A stretch of 64,000 nt of DNA. Origin: Blumeriella jaapii (Eukaryota > Ascomycota > Leotiomycetes > Helotiales > Drepanopezizaceae). This document shows, in pieces, positions 1 through 10,693 of this stretch. The first letter of the stretch is position 1. Every line of letters starts with the position of its first letter. The notes beneath the pieces are model-generated. The model made no database searches, was not told the origin of the DNA, and saw nothing but the letters and a program-made list of their open reading frames with translations. The translations under genes and the position numbers were made by a program. Location: positions 1,674,001 through 1,738,000 of the forward strand of contig VWND01000064.1 of assembly GCA_009599575.1 (NCBI GenBank), in the 5' to 3' direction.

Positions 1-1
1 C

Positions 2-694
2 CGGAAGAAGAGCATGATTGATGCTTTGAAGCGCGAGATTAGTCTTTTGAGAGATCTTCAGCATCCCAACATTGTCCAGTATCTCGGAGCTAGTTCATCG
101 GCGGAACACCTGAACATTTTCCTCGAATATGTCCCTGGTGGTTCGGTGCAGACCATGTTGAACTCGTACGGAGCTCTCAGGGAACCTCTTATTCGCAACT
201 TTGTTCGGCAAATTGTCACTGGTCTCGCGTACCTTCATGGACGTGAAATCATTCACAGAGACATCAAAGGAGCCAACATTCTCGTTGATAACAAAGGAGG
301 CATCAAGATATCCGATTTCGGTATCTCTAAAAAGATTGAAGCCTCCAATCTGCTTGCTGGGGCTGGCAACAACAAGAATCGACCTTCCCTCCAAGGTTCT
401 GTCTTCTGGATGGCGCCTGAGGTTGTGAAGCAGACATCATATACGCGCAAGGCTGATATCTGGTCACTCGGCTGCCTCGTCGTTGAGATGATGACTGGCA
501 ACCATCCCTTCCCTGACTGCTCTCAACTTCAAGCAATATTCAAGATTGGGGGCGCGAAAATCAGTCCCACGATTCCTGATGATGCTAGCGAGGAAGCAGT
601 CGTCTTTTTGAAATCGGCTTTCGAAGTCGACCACACCAAGCGTCCGAGTGCTGAAGAGCTGCTCTTCAGTCCTTTTCTCAACCCAATGACATGA
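2..694 (+). CDS. STE11: Ste11-type MAPKKK, C-terminal part of kinase domain (5' truncated)
   Basis: Serine/threonine kinase acting at the top of the mating/filamentation MAPK module, where it phosphorylates the MAPKK Ste7. The reading frame enters the window from the left edge and ends at TGA. Visible kinase motifs in order: alphaC-helix region ([12 protein letters not shown]), hinge with EYVPGGSV, catalytic loop [15 protein letters not shown] as SDFGIS, activation segment ending in MAPE, and the conserved DIWSLGC of subdomain IX. The C-terminal FLNPMT ending and the wording around [19 protein letters not shown] are typical of filamentous-fungal Ste11/NRC-1 and differ from the related Bck1. 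The glycine loop and the N-terminal SAM and RA regions would lie outside the window. Coding in this exon is uninterrupted. Confidence 0.9.
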   Translation, partial: RKKSMIDALKREISLLRDLQHPNIVQYLGASSSAEHLNIFLEYVPGGSVQTMLNSYGALREPLIRNFVRQIVTGLAYLHGREIIHRDIKGANILVDNKGGIKISDFGISKKIEASNLLAGAGNNKNRPSLQGSVFWMAPEVVKQTSYTRKADIWSLGCLVVEMMTGNHPFPDCSQLQAIFKIGGAKISPTIPDDASEEAVVFLKSAFEVDHTKRPSAEELLFSPFLNPMT

Positions 695-1459
695 AAACAT
701 CTCACGAAGATCCCCAAAAAGGAAACAAATACTTGCTGGAGTGGACAAATGCAACTCGAATACCCTTTTCATATTTGCATTGCAAGCGCTGGACATTGCA
801 TAGCATAGCATGGGGCGAATTTTCTCTATTTTTTTCTTCTATATCATGAGCGAACTTTACTTGTAGACTACCCTTCTTTTACGATTTCATGAACAGATGA
901 CGCCCATTTATCAGTTTGGGGCCAGGGGTGATGCGGTTTACAGAGCGTCCATTAGGTGACGACGGATACGTGTCAGCGGGAGAATGCTATGGGTGGTGGA
1001 TGACCTTTTAATTGAACGGTCTACAGATCGGCTGTGTGGATCTGTAGCTGGATCCAGAATATGAACACTCAAATACTCTCTCCCAGCCATCTGTGCCATG
1101 TTTCTTGGGACATTTGATCAGTGACAACTAAGGTTCTTTTTCTCTGCTGTATAACACAAGACCTGTCTTTCGGATACTGGAGTCCCGTGGTCCTCGCAGG
1201 CCGCTTACGTTCGCCGTTGAGGCCTTTCCTCAAACTCACCAAAGTGCACAACTCGCAACGGCGTTTGAAAGAAACCCAACCTTCCCCTCTCATGTTGCAC
1301 AGACACAACTTAGAACTTCGGATCCTGATCTTTCACACCACCTCCGCAGATACCCACCCCTCAGACATCAGAATCAGACGACATCCACCCCATATCTCGA
1401 TACCCACTCACTCAGTGTACATTGACCCATGCCCAGGCCAATCAACCAGCCCACGAAGT
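695..1459. other. intergenic, no gene seen
   Basis: Between the MAPKKK stop and the gamma-glutamylcyclotransferase start. The only open frames are short, overlap the presumed leader of the downstream gene and lack recognisable domains. The stretch before 1460 is C-rich (CCACC/CCCAT runs), as is common in fungal 5' leaders. Confidence 0.5.
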
Positions 1460-2403
1460 ATGGATAGCGCTACCGCGAGCGACCCACCACGTCTCTACTT
1501 CGCTGTATGTACCTACCTACTCACCAACTCTTACCGGACTTGGTTTCTTTATCCGCGCCCGTGATCTCTACCCAAGATATCAAACCCACCTTCTAGTACC
1601 AGGCCCCGCTGATGACCGTCTTTTCTGTCCTGTCGTTTTCTGACTTTGGCTTTGGGCTTCTGACAGTACGGCTCCAACCTCTCCCTCGCGCAGATGTCCC
1701 TCCGCTGCCCAACGGCCCGCTATCGCGCCCTCGGCTGCCTGAGGGGCTGGCGGTGGGTCATTGGGCCGAGGGGGTATGCCAATGTCGTTGCTGCTGCTGG
1801 ACACGAGGAGGGAAATGGGAACGGAGTAGGAGTCGGAGATGGAGGGAAAGGGGGAGAAGAAGAAGAGGTGTACGGGCTGCTGTATGAGCTGCAGCCGGAA
1901 GACGAGAGCGCACTGGATAAGGCGGAGGGTGTTCCGGTCTCGTATGTCAAGATGGTGAGTCGTTTTGCGGCCGTGCTCCTTTTCTTTCTGGCTGCTCTAA
2001 TACCGGGTGCTTTTCTCCTCTCCTTCTCTTGATGGCCCTCTGCTTGCTTGCTTGTGGTTTCGGTTTTGGCATGTGAAGAAGACTTGCTCATCGAATGCCT
2101 TGTTGACTATGTTGGCGCTGAGAGCAGACGCTGCCTGTCCTTGCCACCCGGCTCTCTCACGACGTCGAAGTCGATGCCTTGGTCTACGTAGACGTCGCGC
2201 GCCCGGGCACTGGCACCATTCAGCGCGAGTACGTGGCGCGCATGAACCGTGGCATCAGGGACGCGGTGCAGAAGGGTATGCCGGAGTCGTACGTAGAGCG
2301 CGTTCTGAGGGTGTGGGTTCCTGATGAAGCGGTTCCCGGGGACGGGGAGGTTGTGGATCCTTTTTGGGCCCGGGGAGGGAGAGTGGGAGGGACGGAGGGT
2401 TGA
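1460..2403 (+). CDS. gamma-glutamylcyclotransferase-like protein
   Basis: Predicted 202 aa, three exons: 1460-1504, 1667-1954, 2128-2403. The join of exons 1 and 2 gives LYFA-YGSNLSLAQM, the substrate-binding YGSN signature of the gamma-glutamylcyclotransferase (GGCT) fold; the intron falls exactly in front of the Tyr. Exon 2 carries a Gly/Glu-rich insert (about residues 58-80) and EGVPVSYVKM, matching the family's conserved acidic residue that acts as general base. Exon 3 has VDALVYVDV and RGIRDAVQKGMPESYV, typical of the fungal branch. Family enzymes release 5-oxoproline from gamma-glutamyl peptides in glutathione turnover; the exact substrate here is inferred. The second intron acceptor (2127) is the least certain boundary. 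Confidence 0.8.
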
Positions 2404-3803
2404 GAGATGGATGGATTAGGGCGTGGTTTTGTTTCTCGGTCCGAAGCCCAGAGCGCCTGTGCGATGGGATAGATAGCATGACTTGTTCCGTTGCTGTTGA
2501 AAGACGTCGTGTGGGTGTTGTCTAGGTATCTGTGGAAGCTGACCGTATCCCTCCCAAGCAACAGCAGCTCTCTGCAAAACCTCACTCGCTCTTTCGAGGT
2601 GCTGAGCTTACGTTCTTCCGACTTCAAAAGTGGGACTTCAGACGGAGGAGAACTTTCAACTTGGATATTCTGGAGGTAGATGTGCAACATACCGGCCCAT
2701 GCGTACATATTGAAGGAGCTATTCACTCCTCAAGTATCAGCGAAAGCCATGAATACACGCACATGGCAACATAGCATCCACCTATCAGCGTATATCTCCC
2801 ATACCTCCTCAGGACATTTGACTGGAACGCGATTGACGATTCCCTGTAATGCCAGCGAGCGAGCGAGCGATACCGCCAAGTGAAAAAAAGCGGGAATGAA
2901 CTAATGAATTTCGTTCGTGGGACTCATGCTATATACCTTATACAACAGATCATTTAATAAATAAGGAGGTAGGTACGTATGTACTGTGGGTATCAATCAG
3001 CCCGAGGAGAGACCGCCCGCCTGTTGAAAGTCACGATATGGGAAGGTGTAGATAAATTTTTGTTCTTGTTCCGTATGCTTGGTACCTAGGTGGTGACAAA
3101 CGGAACTTGAGACGGCTTCTAGTGGCCTAGAATAGGAAAGATAATGTCTGCGGTGGACTGCCGAAGACTGAGCCAGAGTCAGAGCCTGGGCGGAATGGAG
3201 GAGGAGGAGAGATGAAGGATATAGCTAGGGTCGGGTGAGGTGTACGTTCCAGCGTACGAATGCACGAACTTGGTGGTCATGGATGGACTAGGATTTACAT
3301 ACAGTGTGTGAATCAAGTCGAGTCGGGTCGAGTCGAGTCGCTTGATCAACTACTCTCTCTCTCTCTGTGTGTGTGTGTGCAAGAGATCTAATGCGAATGT
3401 AAATCAGATATCTCAACGCGCCGAGTAATACTTAGTTTTGTAGAAATCCATTTGACGGAGAAGATGCTCGAAGTCCTCATCTCAATCCAAACGTCGACTA
3501 CAGCAAAAACAAAAATCCAAACGCTCGAGATATCTTGATATCTTCGAGGTCTAAGTACTCGCGACGGCAGCCTATTCACATATCCTTTCATTCGAAGCAG
3601 AAAAACAACATATCGATCAGGCATGATGAAAATGCCTGCCTTACTAACTAACAAACTAATTAACTAGCGTATCCCTCTTCCTACCATTCTCGGATTCCAT
3701 TGCCAAAGAGAGCGAACAGAAAGAGGTTCCCCAAGACGAAAAAATCGCTGGAGAAAAAAGTCCAAAAAATCAAAGGTTTCCTACTGGAAACCTCGGGAAT
3801 TGA
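2404..3803. other. intergenic with simple repeats, no gene seen
   Basis: About 1.4 kb without a supportable gene. It holds several GAGTCG-type short repeats near 3317-3340, then a CT run followed by a GT run at about 3352-3379. Scattered short open frames have no domain or splice support. Confidence 0.5.
3352..3379. repeat. (CT)n-(GT)n compound microsatellite
   Basis: An uninterrupted CT dinucleotide run passes directly into a GT dinucleotide run. Read directly from the sequence. Confidence 0.85.
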
Positions 3804-3885
3804 GCCCGAGGTGGGGCTCGAACCCACGACCTTGAGGTGTATCTTTTATAAGAGCCACACGCTCTACCGATTGAGCTACCCGGGC
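3804..3885 (-). tRNA. tRNA-Lys (anticodon CTT) with a short intron
   Basis: On the minus strand the sequence folds as a cloverleaf: 7-bp acceptor stem (GCCCGGG with CTCGGGC, one G-T pair), D arm GCTC/GAGC with loop AATCGGTA, T arm GTGGG-TTCGAGC-CCCAC. Counting from the D arm puts C32 T33 then CTT at positions 34-36, giving lysine. The gene is 82 nt, about 10 nt longer than a mature tRNA without CCA, which fits an intron after position 37 (roughly TAAAAGATAC). The anticodon stem TGTGG/CCTCA has one T-T mismatch in its middle. Isoleucine (TAT) was considered because CTTATAA occurs, but that placement would need eight bases between D arm and loop instead of six. Confidence 0.85.
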
Positions 3886-4940
3886 GAGCGGGTGGTTTTA
3901 ATAATCCTTGTCTCATTTCCAAGTTTTGATTTACATATCACCTCAAAAAATCTGCGGAGCTAATTTCTTTGTGTGTGGGTGTGGGTGGAAGTGGGGGCCG
4001 GAAAGCGCCAGGTGAAATTATGATCCGGTCATGCCGGTGCGTACGCTCCTGCCACAATAGAGCCCGTACACAGGCACAAGAGAGCAGCTGCTCCAGGTAA
4101 CTATCAGTCTCCAGATCCTCCACAGGGTCAACACTTTCATGCCCAGGTGTAACACATCCACATGATAGAATGCTGCATAAATGATGGTACAGTAACGGTC
4201 TGTGTCAAAACTTCGGACAGCTAATATGAAATTCTTGTTGAACTTGTACAGTTCTGCACGCGATTCCAAGCTTTCCATGTTAATTTGGCCTCCAGGTCGC
4301 ATCTACACCATGCAACGTAGATGCAAGCTTTGAATATGCTCCCTACAACGCGAGTTGCCAACACGGGGTACACTCCGGTTCATTCCCTGGATCTCTTACC
4401 GTGACTAAAGAAATCGGGTTCTCTCTGTGCTTTTCGTTGTTGCAGTCCTGAAGACAGGTTTAATGTCTTGTACATGTACGAAGTCGATTGGCACACGTTC
4501 AAGTGGGCGCGTGAAAGCTGGATCGTAACATGTCATTGCGTTCTTTGGAGCTGAGTCAAATGGAGAATGGCATAGCCACAGGTTCAAAAAAGGTGACGAC
4601 TCTTCGAAATTCTCTACTGCCCTTGCCAAAAGCACAACCACAGTGAAATGGTGTCAGACAACACCAACAACCCATCCTTCAGCTCTCATAATTGTTTGCT
4701 AATTACCACCGGTAGAAATCGCCTGGATATGCTTATACAGTGATTTGTTGTACTCGTACGGAGGTGGTAGTGAGATACTAGTTCATAGAGCAAAGCTTGT
4801 ACTGTACAACATGAATCTAGTGGGCTCTCAGGGCTAAATGTTTGCCTGCAAAGGCTTGCTACAACGGTCGCCACGACCCTTTAGATCTTCTAGCTTCAAC
4901 AGCTTTGATCATTCTTGTTACGTCGAAGGTCACTTCACGA
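3886..4940. other. no supported gene; possible minus-strand protein remnants
   Basis: Minus-strand open frames at 4018-4302 (94 codons) and 4405-4641 (78 codons) have protein-like composition but no recognisable domain, and I could not join them with convincing splice sites. They may be an unrecognised or decayed gene next to the dispersed repeat that follows. Confidence 0.3.
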
Positions 4941-4944
4941 ACTA

Positions 4945-5151
4945 CATGGAGAACCATCCCGCCTGTAGGAGAAGGGCTCAAATAGCGGATACTTGTCACA
5001 CAATTCTTTTATATAACTGCTTTTTGAAGGGTCTCATGTATGTTAAAATCCCCAGCTTAACACGTCTCCAATGCCCTACGGGAGGCTTGAGGTTGCTCAG
5101 TTTCACTGCCCCCTCCAGACGTTAAACGATATCATTATAATCATCATCAGG
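4945..5151 (+). repeat. dispersed SINE-like repeat, copy 1
   Basis: About 205 bp that aligns along its whole length with the reverse complement of 10709-10912. Shared blocks in order: GGAGAACCATCCCGC, AAGGGCTCAAATAGCGGA, TTTTATATAACTGCTTT, GGGAGGCTTGAGGT, CACTGCCCCCTCCAGACGTT, then a tail rich in ATC/ATT triplets. Most differences are transitions, as expected of old copies exposed to repeat-induced point mutation. No clear target-site duplication is visible around this copy, unlike copy 2. Confidence 0.75.
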
Positions 5152-5492
5152 GCTAACTGCGCAGATCCAAAAACGAAGCATTGCAGCAGAGGACATCTGA
5201 TGATTTCCCCTGAATTTTTTTTATCGGTTTTTGTTTTTGGACATTCTACTGTACTATACCTACTAGAAGACGAGTTTTACCTTGTTTCCTTTCACTTGTT
5301 CTAACGAATAATTACGATCGCTCAACCTTAGTATTGACTCGCCTTTCTCGGCCCGAAGAGCCAACTGTGGCGTCAGATATTGATGGACTGTGGCGCATGC
5401 ATACTAGCGAGAGTAGAACCTCAGCCTCTTGACCTTCTGGTCCAGAGTACCGAGCCTCACGATTCAACCTTGCTCTTGCGACAACCAGGAAA

Positions 5493-6740
5493 ATGGCCGA
5501 CATTGAAACAGCTGCGTCGCCCACGATGGCGCCCCATGATATCGAAGGAAACGAGTCGTCCGTGGCTCTTACAACGACTAGCAATGAGGTTGCGGTGGCA
5601 GGCGAGAGGAAAGTGAAGAAGATTCTACGCAAAAAGAAGCGCCCAGCGCGACCACAAGTTGACCCTTCGACCATGAAATCCGAACCACCCCCTCAAACAG
5701 GAACCATCTTCAATATCTGGTACAACAAGTGGTCAGGCGGCGATCGGGAAGACAAATATTTGTCGAAGACTGCGGCTGCGGGACGTTGCAATGTCGCAAA
5801 GGACACCGGATATACGAAAGCGGATAAGGTCTCTGGGAGCTATTTCTGCTTATTCTTCGCGCGCGGCATTTGTCCCAAGGGCCAGGAATGCGAGTACCTT
5901 CACAGGTTACCGGGTATCCACGACCATTTCAATCCAAACGTGGATGTTTTTGGCAGGGACAAGCATTCAGACTACAGAGATGATATGGGAGGTGTGGGAA
6001 GTTTTATGAGACAGAATCGTACCATCTATGTGGGAAGAATACACGTCAGCGACGATATCGAAGAGGTTGTAGCCAGACATTTCGCAGAATGGGGTCAAGT
6101 TGAGCGCAGTAGGTCTATCCACACACACTAATTTGAGTATGGCTGATGCGGTGAAGTTCGTGTACTGAATACTCGAGGTGTTGCATTTATCACGTATTCA
6201 AACGAGTCTAATGCCCAGTTTGCCAAGGAGGCCATGGCACATCAATCATTGGACCACAGCGAAATCCTAAACGTGCGATGGGCAAGCGCAGATCCAAATC
6301 CTATGGCACAGAAGCGAGAAGTACGGAGAATTGAGGAGCAAGCAGCAGAGGCAGTACGAAGAGCGCTACCAGCCGAATTCGTTGCAGAGATTGAGGGACG
6401 TGATCCTGAAGCACGGAAACGCAAGAAGATCGATGGAGGATTCGGGCTGGCTGGTTATGAGGCTCCGGATGATATTTATTTCGCCAGGAGCGCAAATGCG
6501 GTCAATCCTGTTGGAAGGCAAGGGCTTGAGATGGGGGAGGAGCAAAGATTGTTACTCGAGGCAGACCAGGTTGAAAGGGAAGAGGCAGAGAGGGAAGGGA
6601 CAGAGGCACAAGCAGAGGAGGGTGGTATATTCTCGAATAGTACATTGGCAGCCTTGAAAGACGCACAGGTAGTGGCATCGAAGCCGAAGGCACCCGCGTC
6701 GTCAGGTCCTTTGGTTGCGTACGATAGTGATAGTGATTAG
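5493..6740 (+). CDS. cwc2: pre-mRNA-splicing factor Cwc2
   Basis: RNA-binding component of the Prp19-associated (NTC) complex that contacts U6 snRNA and the pre-mRNA at the spliceosome's active site. Two exons, 5493-6108 and 6157-6740, 48-nt intron; 399 aa. Residues about 70-145 form the Torus region with a CCCH zinc finger (GRCNVAKDTGYT, then CLFFARGICPKGQECEYLHRLP). An RRM follows from RTIYVGRI, with RNP1 supplied across the splice as RGVAFITYS. A conserved WASADPNP and a basic/acidic helical region (EVRRIEEQAAEAVRR) come next, and the protein ends with an acidic tail (VAYDSDSD). Length and domain order match the family. The gene converges on ureF with about 115 bp between stops. Confidence 0.93.
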
Positions 6741-6856
6741 GACTAGCACAAATGGCATTGGGAAGGCTGAGTCTGTACAATACATCCGAAGGATCGCAAA
6801 TCATTCGGATCACAAGTCTACATGTACCTCAGATGGCACGTCTTGGGTGACTCAAT

Positions 6857-7790
6857 TTAGCTGTTGAATATTCTGGAATACAACATCTCATGTCTTCCGA
6901 CCCAGAGATCCATGACTGGAACACTCTGACCTGCATCCTCAATTGTGGTGTTCCACTCTTGTTCGAGTACTTTCTGGATGCCTTCTTGAACCCCAACACC
7001 CGCCAAAAGTTTCTGTGCATGATATGGTCCAAATATACTCGCTCGCACCGCCGCCGAGAGTAAGGCTTTGACATGGCTCAACATGAAGACATATGCTGTC
7101 TGCTGCAAGCTTATTCCCAGCACGCTGGCAATTGCCCCGAACAGCGGGCCCAGGTGGGCAGAAGCAGTTGGTAAGTCATGGGAAACGTTAGTCGATGTAC
7201 CTCGCAGAAGTTTAGAAAAGTCCTTCAGTGCCTGTACATGGAGTTCTGACGCCCCGGCAGGCTTGGCTGAGCTGAATGATCGATCCCATATCGAAAGTAA
7301 AGCCCTTCCCTGTGCAACAGAAGCTCGTCGCCCTACTGTGCACATAATCGCCGCATCAAGGGTATCGTCTAGCTCTACCAATTCCAGCACGTTGCGATGC
7401 GCTGCAAGAACAAAAGGCAAGGTTGTTGAGGCATAGGAGGATAGAGAGAAGCCTAAGAACGCAGGGAAGGAGGAGCTCTGGCGGGTGTGGGCGAGATATG
7501 ACTCGAGGCCGCTGCTAAATGCAAATGAACCAAGTGGGAGAGCGGAATCTGATAGCAGAAGGAGGAAGTGGTGAGAAGAGGCGGACAGAATTCCTGTTTG
7601 CTGTTAGAACGCCCCTTTACAAATGAAATTCAGACTCACCGGCACTTTGCAGCATTTGGGAAGGGCTGGCAACCCCTTCACAGACTTGACCGCCGTTCAG
7701 CTTAGCTTTGACAGTTTCTAGACGTTGCTCTAGCTCAGCGATCTCGTCGCAGAGAGCCTGCGACTCCAACGAGTGAGCTGTTGTACTCAT
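6857..7790 (-). CDS. ureF: urease accessory protein UreF
   Basis: Cytosolic accessory protein that binds apo-urease with UreD/UreG and gates nickel and CO2 delivery to the urease active site. Two exons on the minus strand, 7640-7790 and 6857-7593, 46-nt intron, 295 aa. After a Glu-rich N-terminal helix (about residues 10-30) comes the family hallmark LLLLSDSALPLGSFAFSSGLESYL, split over exon 2's start, which corresponds to the bacterial LQLASPALPVGGFSYS region. The C-terminal half is all-helical with GPLFGAIASVLGI, LSHVKALLSAAVRA and GPYHAQKLLA, as in UreF. The start ATG at 7790 precedes a frame free of stops. The rest of the urease system is not in the window. Confidence 0.88.
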
Positions 7791-8836
7791 GAATTAAAGA
7801 AGCATGCTTGTTACATGTGACGCTGTATTTGTCTTTAAACAATCGAACCTTGGCCTCCGGAGGTCGGCTTGTTATCGGCCCTTTGGCCTAAATCTAGCTA
7901 GTCTCCTCAAGAACGTCCCATCCTTCACTCTCGATCATTAATACTCGAGGTTATCAAAACCCTCGATTAACACAGTGCCCCCGAAAACCCGGTTAATCGC
8001 AATCCCTGTCAGTGACGATTTGTGGTTGATATCAAGGTGTCTTTTCCGAACTCATCGCAAAATGGAGCAGATATCTGGTCTTCGCAGTTGAGCTTCTAAG
8101 CAATTTCGTTGAGTCATGGACTGCATGTTTTGTGCAAACCTTTGATCAGAAGAATCTCCTTGTAACTTCTATCTTTTTCAGAATTGTGTTCAAGCGCCGT
8201 ACTTTGCTTCCACTCTTTCCTGTACTATCTGTTGAATGCCAAGTCATGCAGGAATCTCTTCCATGCGATGGTCATTTGAACCGTGTTCCCTTTCAGTGTT
8301 GTCTGATGTTGAGGTAGCAATTCAACATTCTCTTGCGGCCTATGTTTTTATTTGCCGGACTATATAACACTCTGCTGTGGTATTGCATCTATGGCCAAGG
8401 CTAGTGGTACAATTTGCTCGGAAATGTTCAAACGTAGGTTGTTGTTAATTCTCCAATTGTTACTGGATTTGCATTGTATTGGTTATTCTTTGATTTAACA
8501 AATTCCACCTCGTAGGTAAGGACAGGACAAAAGACTTTTTTGGGAAACAAAAGACCAACTTTGCTTCCGACCATTCCATGACCTGTAACAAACATCGATG
8601 TTCCTGCTCTGCAGGATAGCCCCTTCTAGTTGCCAGTACCAGAAAATTGCTTCGTGATTCCATAACATCCTGCCTAAAAAGGCCAAAAGTGATGGATCTT
8701 GAATATTCTTCTTATCTGCAGTAGCAGTCACAGTTTCCGTTAGTGGTCCTATTAAAGTCGTAAGTTTAATATAAGTTTAATAAGTAAAAGAAAAGCCTTT
8801 ATCACAAAAATGACTAGAAAGAGGTAGGCAGTGTTC
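7791..8836. other. AT-rich intergenic, no supported gene
   Basis: Roughly 1 kb. Short open frames at 8460-8731 (minus) and 8132-8317 (plus) have no recognisable domain or splice support. Base composition becomes clearly AT-richer than the housekeeping genes to the left, and stays so to about 11.2 kb. Confidence 0.4.
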
Positions 8837-9196
8837 TTACTTATACGGATCTCTACCAGTCCAGTCATCCTCACGGCACTGTACAGTATTTTGTCAATTT
8901 TTTCCTCTGAAAAGCGGTGTTGTAAAGGTTCAGAGATCGGAGCATCTCTACGCCGGAGTACTTACATTATTGGTACAAAGACCAGGTGAAGTAAGACATT
9001 CAATATTATCTGCTGATGTACATTCAAGTTGCTGGTTTTTAAAATGTATTAGCACGCTTTTTGAAATGATTAAAGGCTAAAGGCGAAGCGAAGATTTTGT
9101 ACATACCTTGTCCGGTTGGGACCCATTGCATTTAACAAATACTTTTGCGAAAGAGAGAGAAAGAAGACAGCTCATGACGATGACGGAAGCTTTCAT
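8837..9196 (-). CDS. small secreted cysteine-containing peptide (candidate)
   Basis: Proposed 65-aa precursor from three exons: 9107-9196, 8966-9031, 8837-8878. Exon 1 begins with a short basic residue and a strongly hydrophobic run (MKASVIVMSCLLSLSFA), a good secretion signal, followed by VFVKCNGSQPDK. Exon 2 encodes QLECTSADNIECLTSPGLCT with three cysteines; exon 3 encodes CREDDWTGRDPYK. Both introns use GTATGT/GTAAGT donors and keep phase 0. A stronger pyrimidine-rich acceptor about 28 nt upstream (TTTTCAG) would instead give a RKKLTKYC ending; both finish within a few codons. No homology is recognised. The small size, signal peptide, cysteines and repeat-rich surroundings resemble effector-type or antimicrobial secreted proteins, but that role is inference. 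Confidence 0.5.
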
Positions 9197-10056
9197 TTTG
9201 CAAGAGTTTGTTTGTAGATAGGACAAGAGTTGAGTGTTGATTAAAATTTCTTGAGTTTTGTATCGAGTATTGTTCAAATGATATAATTAACTGGAACAGA
9301 AAGCTGTAGTACAAAATGTATTTATCGAGGGAATAGGCTATCCTTTTGTAGCCTTTTTTGATCCAGAAGTAACAGGGATAAAGCTCGTAATAATCTGTTT
9401 CAGTAGTACTTTAACAATATTTCTTTTGCCCCGACCTGTTTTGAAATCAATTAGAAACTGACAAGAACGTACGCTTTTGCTGCGCTTTGGGCCAGGTACT
9501 TCGCAATTGGGACATGTGTATTGTATTTCTATTAGTACAAATATCGATAATGGCTTATTTCGACTTTCCGCTGGGCTGAATATATGATCATTTGTAAGCT
9601 CTGGAAACGATTTCCCAAATCTTTAGTTATTCGTTCTGATTGATATTAGGATTCTTTTACATTTTTTCTCGAAGCTGTTTTCGAAATTGAGATTATAATT
9701 GATTTTGAGTACATAAGTATAAGTACAGCTGTGATCATACCGCTATGGCGACTGAGGTCTACTGCCCATGATGGGATTTTTAAATGAGTATCCACAATTC
9801 CCTGGTACTACACCAATTGATTCTTTCGATCTTTAGTAAAACAGGGGGGCCGAGGAAAAATTGATAGGTGGTCTGGGATCGTTCCAGATTTTTTCTCACC
9901 AAGGTCTGATCGACGTTTCAAAAAACAAAACGTTCAACTGATATAACTCACGTCCCAACGGTTCGCAACTCTGAAGCCAGTAAATTGCTCGTTGTAGCAT
10001 GGAGCCCTTTAACAGGAACAAACCGTATATACGATGTAAGTGTACTGTACAATATA
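9197..10056. other. AT-rich, no gene seen
   Basis: About 860 bp of AT-rich sequence with no supportable gene. It leads directly into the LTR-like repeats. Confidence 0.4.
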
Positions 10057-10231
10057 TGTTGGAATATAAGGCACGTGGTGCCAAGACGTGGTGCCAAGGC
10101 TCCCTTTGCAAACAACCTGCGTTTGCAATCTATGTGTTGAATAGCTTGCTCCCTAGACAAGATTACAACCAAATACGACTGCATTGCAATACATTTATTG
10201 GCCTGTCTCACCCCTTCCTGTGGTACCGACA
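10057..10231 (+). repeat. LTR-like direct repeat, copy A
   Basis: Begins TGTTGGAATATAAGGCACGTG and ends near CCTGTGGTACCGAC. It matches 10445-10623 in the same orientation, sharing ACAACCTGCGTTT, ATAGCTTGCTC, AGATTACAACCAAATACGACTGCA and GGCCTGTCTCACCCC. The 5' TG and retroelement-like start suggest an LTR, but no gag/pol is present between the copies. The 3' boundary is uncertain because no clean CA end is seen. Confidence 0.6.
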
Positions 10232-10444
10232 GTATGGATCTTCACGAGTCAATAGCATTAACCTTTAGGGGAGACCCACCAGGAAACCAATCGAAGCTAT
10301 GTCGTGATGCATACCTACCATAATCGAGTGCCAGCAGGATAAATGTGGGAAGACAGCCCACTATTATCCTTTTGGAGATCCTAGGACAGCAGTATGGCAA
10401 ACTGCTTATGTCCACCAGACGAAAATCAATACTACCACTACTAC
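10232..10444. other. short internal segment between the LTR-like repeats
   Basis: 213 bp between the two direct repeats. It contains no protein of recognisable type. Together with the flanking repeats it has the proportions of a miniature LTR element (TRIM), but neither a clear primer-binding site nor a polypurine tract could be assigned with confidence. Confidence 0.35.
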
Positions 10445-10622
10445 TGTTGGAATATAAGGCACGTGCTATGCACGTGATAACAGTAGCGTACCGCCAATGC
10501 TCCCTTGTATACAACCTGCGTTTACAACCTATAATAGCTTGCTCTCTAGACCAGATTACAACCAAATACGACTGCAATGCAATACAGTTTTTTGGCCTGT
10601 CTCACCCCCCCCTGTGATGCCG

Positions 10623-10623
<1 letters not shown>
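10445..10623 (+). repeat. LTR-like direct repeat, copy B
   Basis: Second copy of the 10057 repeat, roughly 80 percent similar by eye in alignable parts, diverged mainly in positions 20-60 of the repeat. ACTAC lies immediately on both sides, which could be a 5-bp target duplication, but the 3' side is an ACT microsatellite, so this may be coincidence. Confidence 0.6.

Positions 10624-10661
<38 letters not shown>
10623..10661. repeat. (ACT)n microsatellite
   Basis: About 13 uninterrupted ACT/TAC triplets directly after the LTR-like copy B. Confidence 0.9.
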
Positions 10662-10662
<1 letters not shown>

Positions 10663-10693
10663 ATACTCAAAATATCAAAACTCCCGGAGATTT

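Noticed and set aside
3841..3870. tRNA-Ile(TAT) reading of the tRNA gene because CTTATAA is present
   Set aside because: The spacing from the D arm places CTT, not TAT, at positions 34-36.
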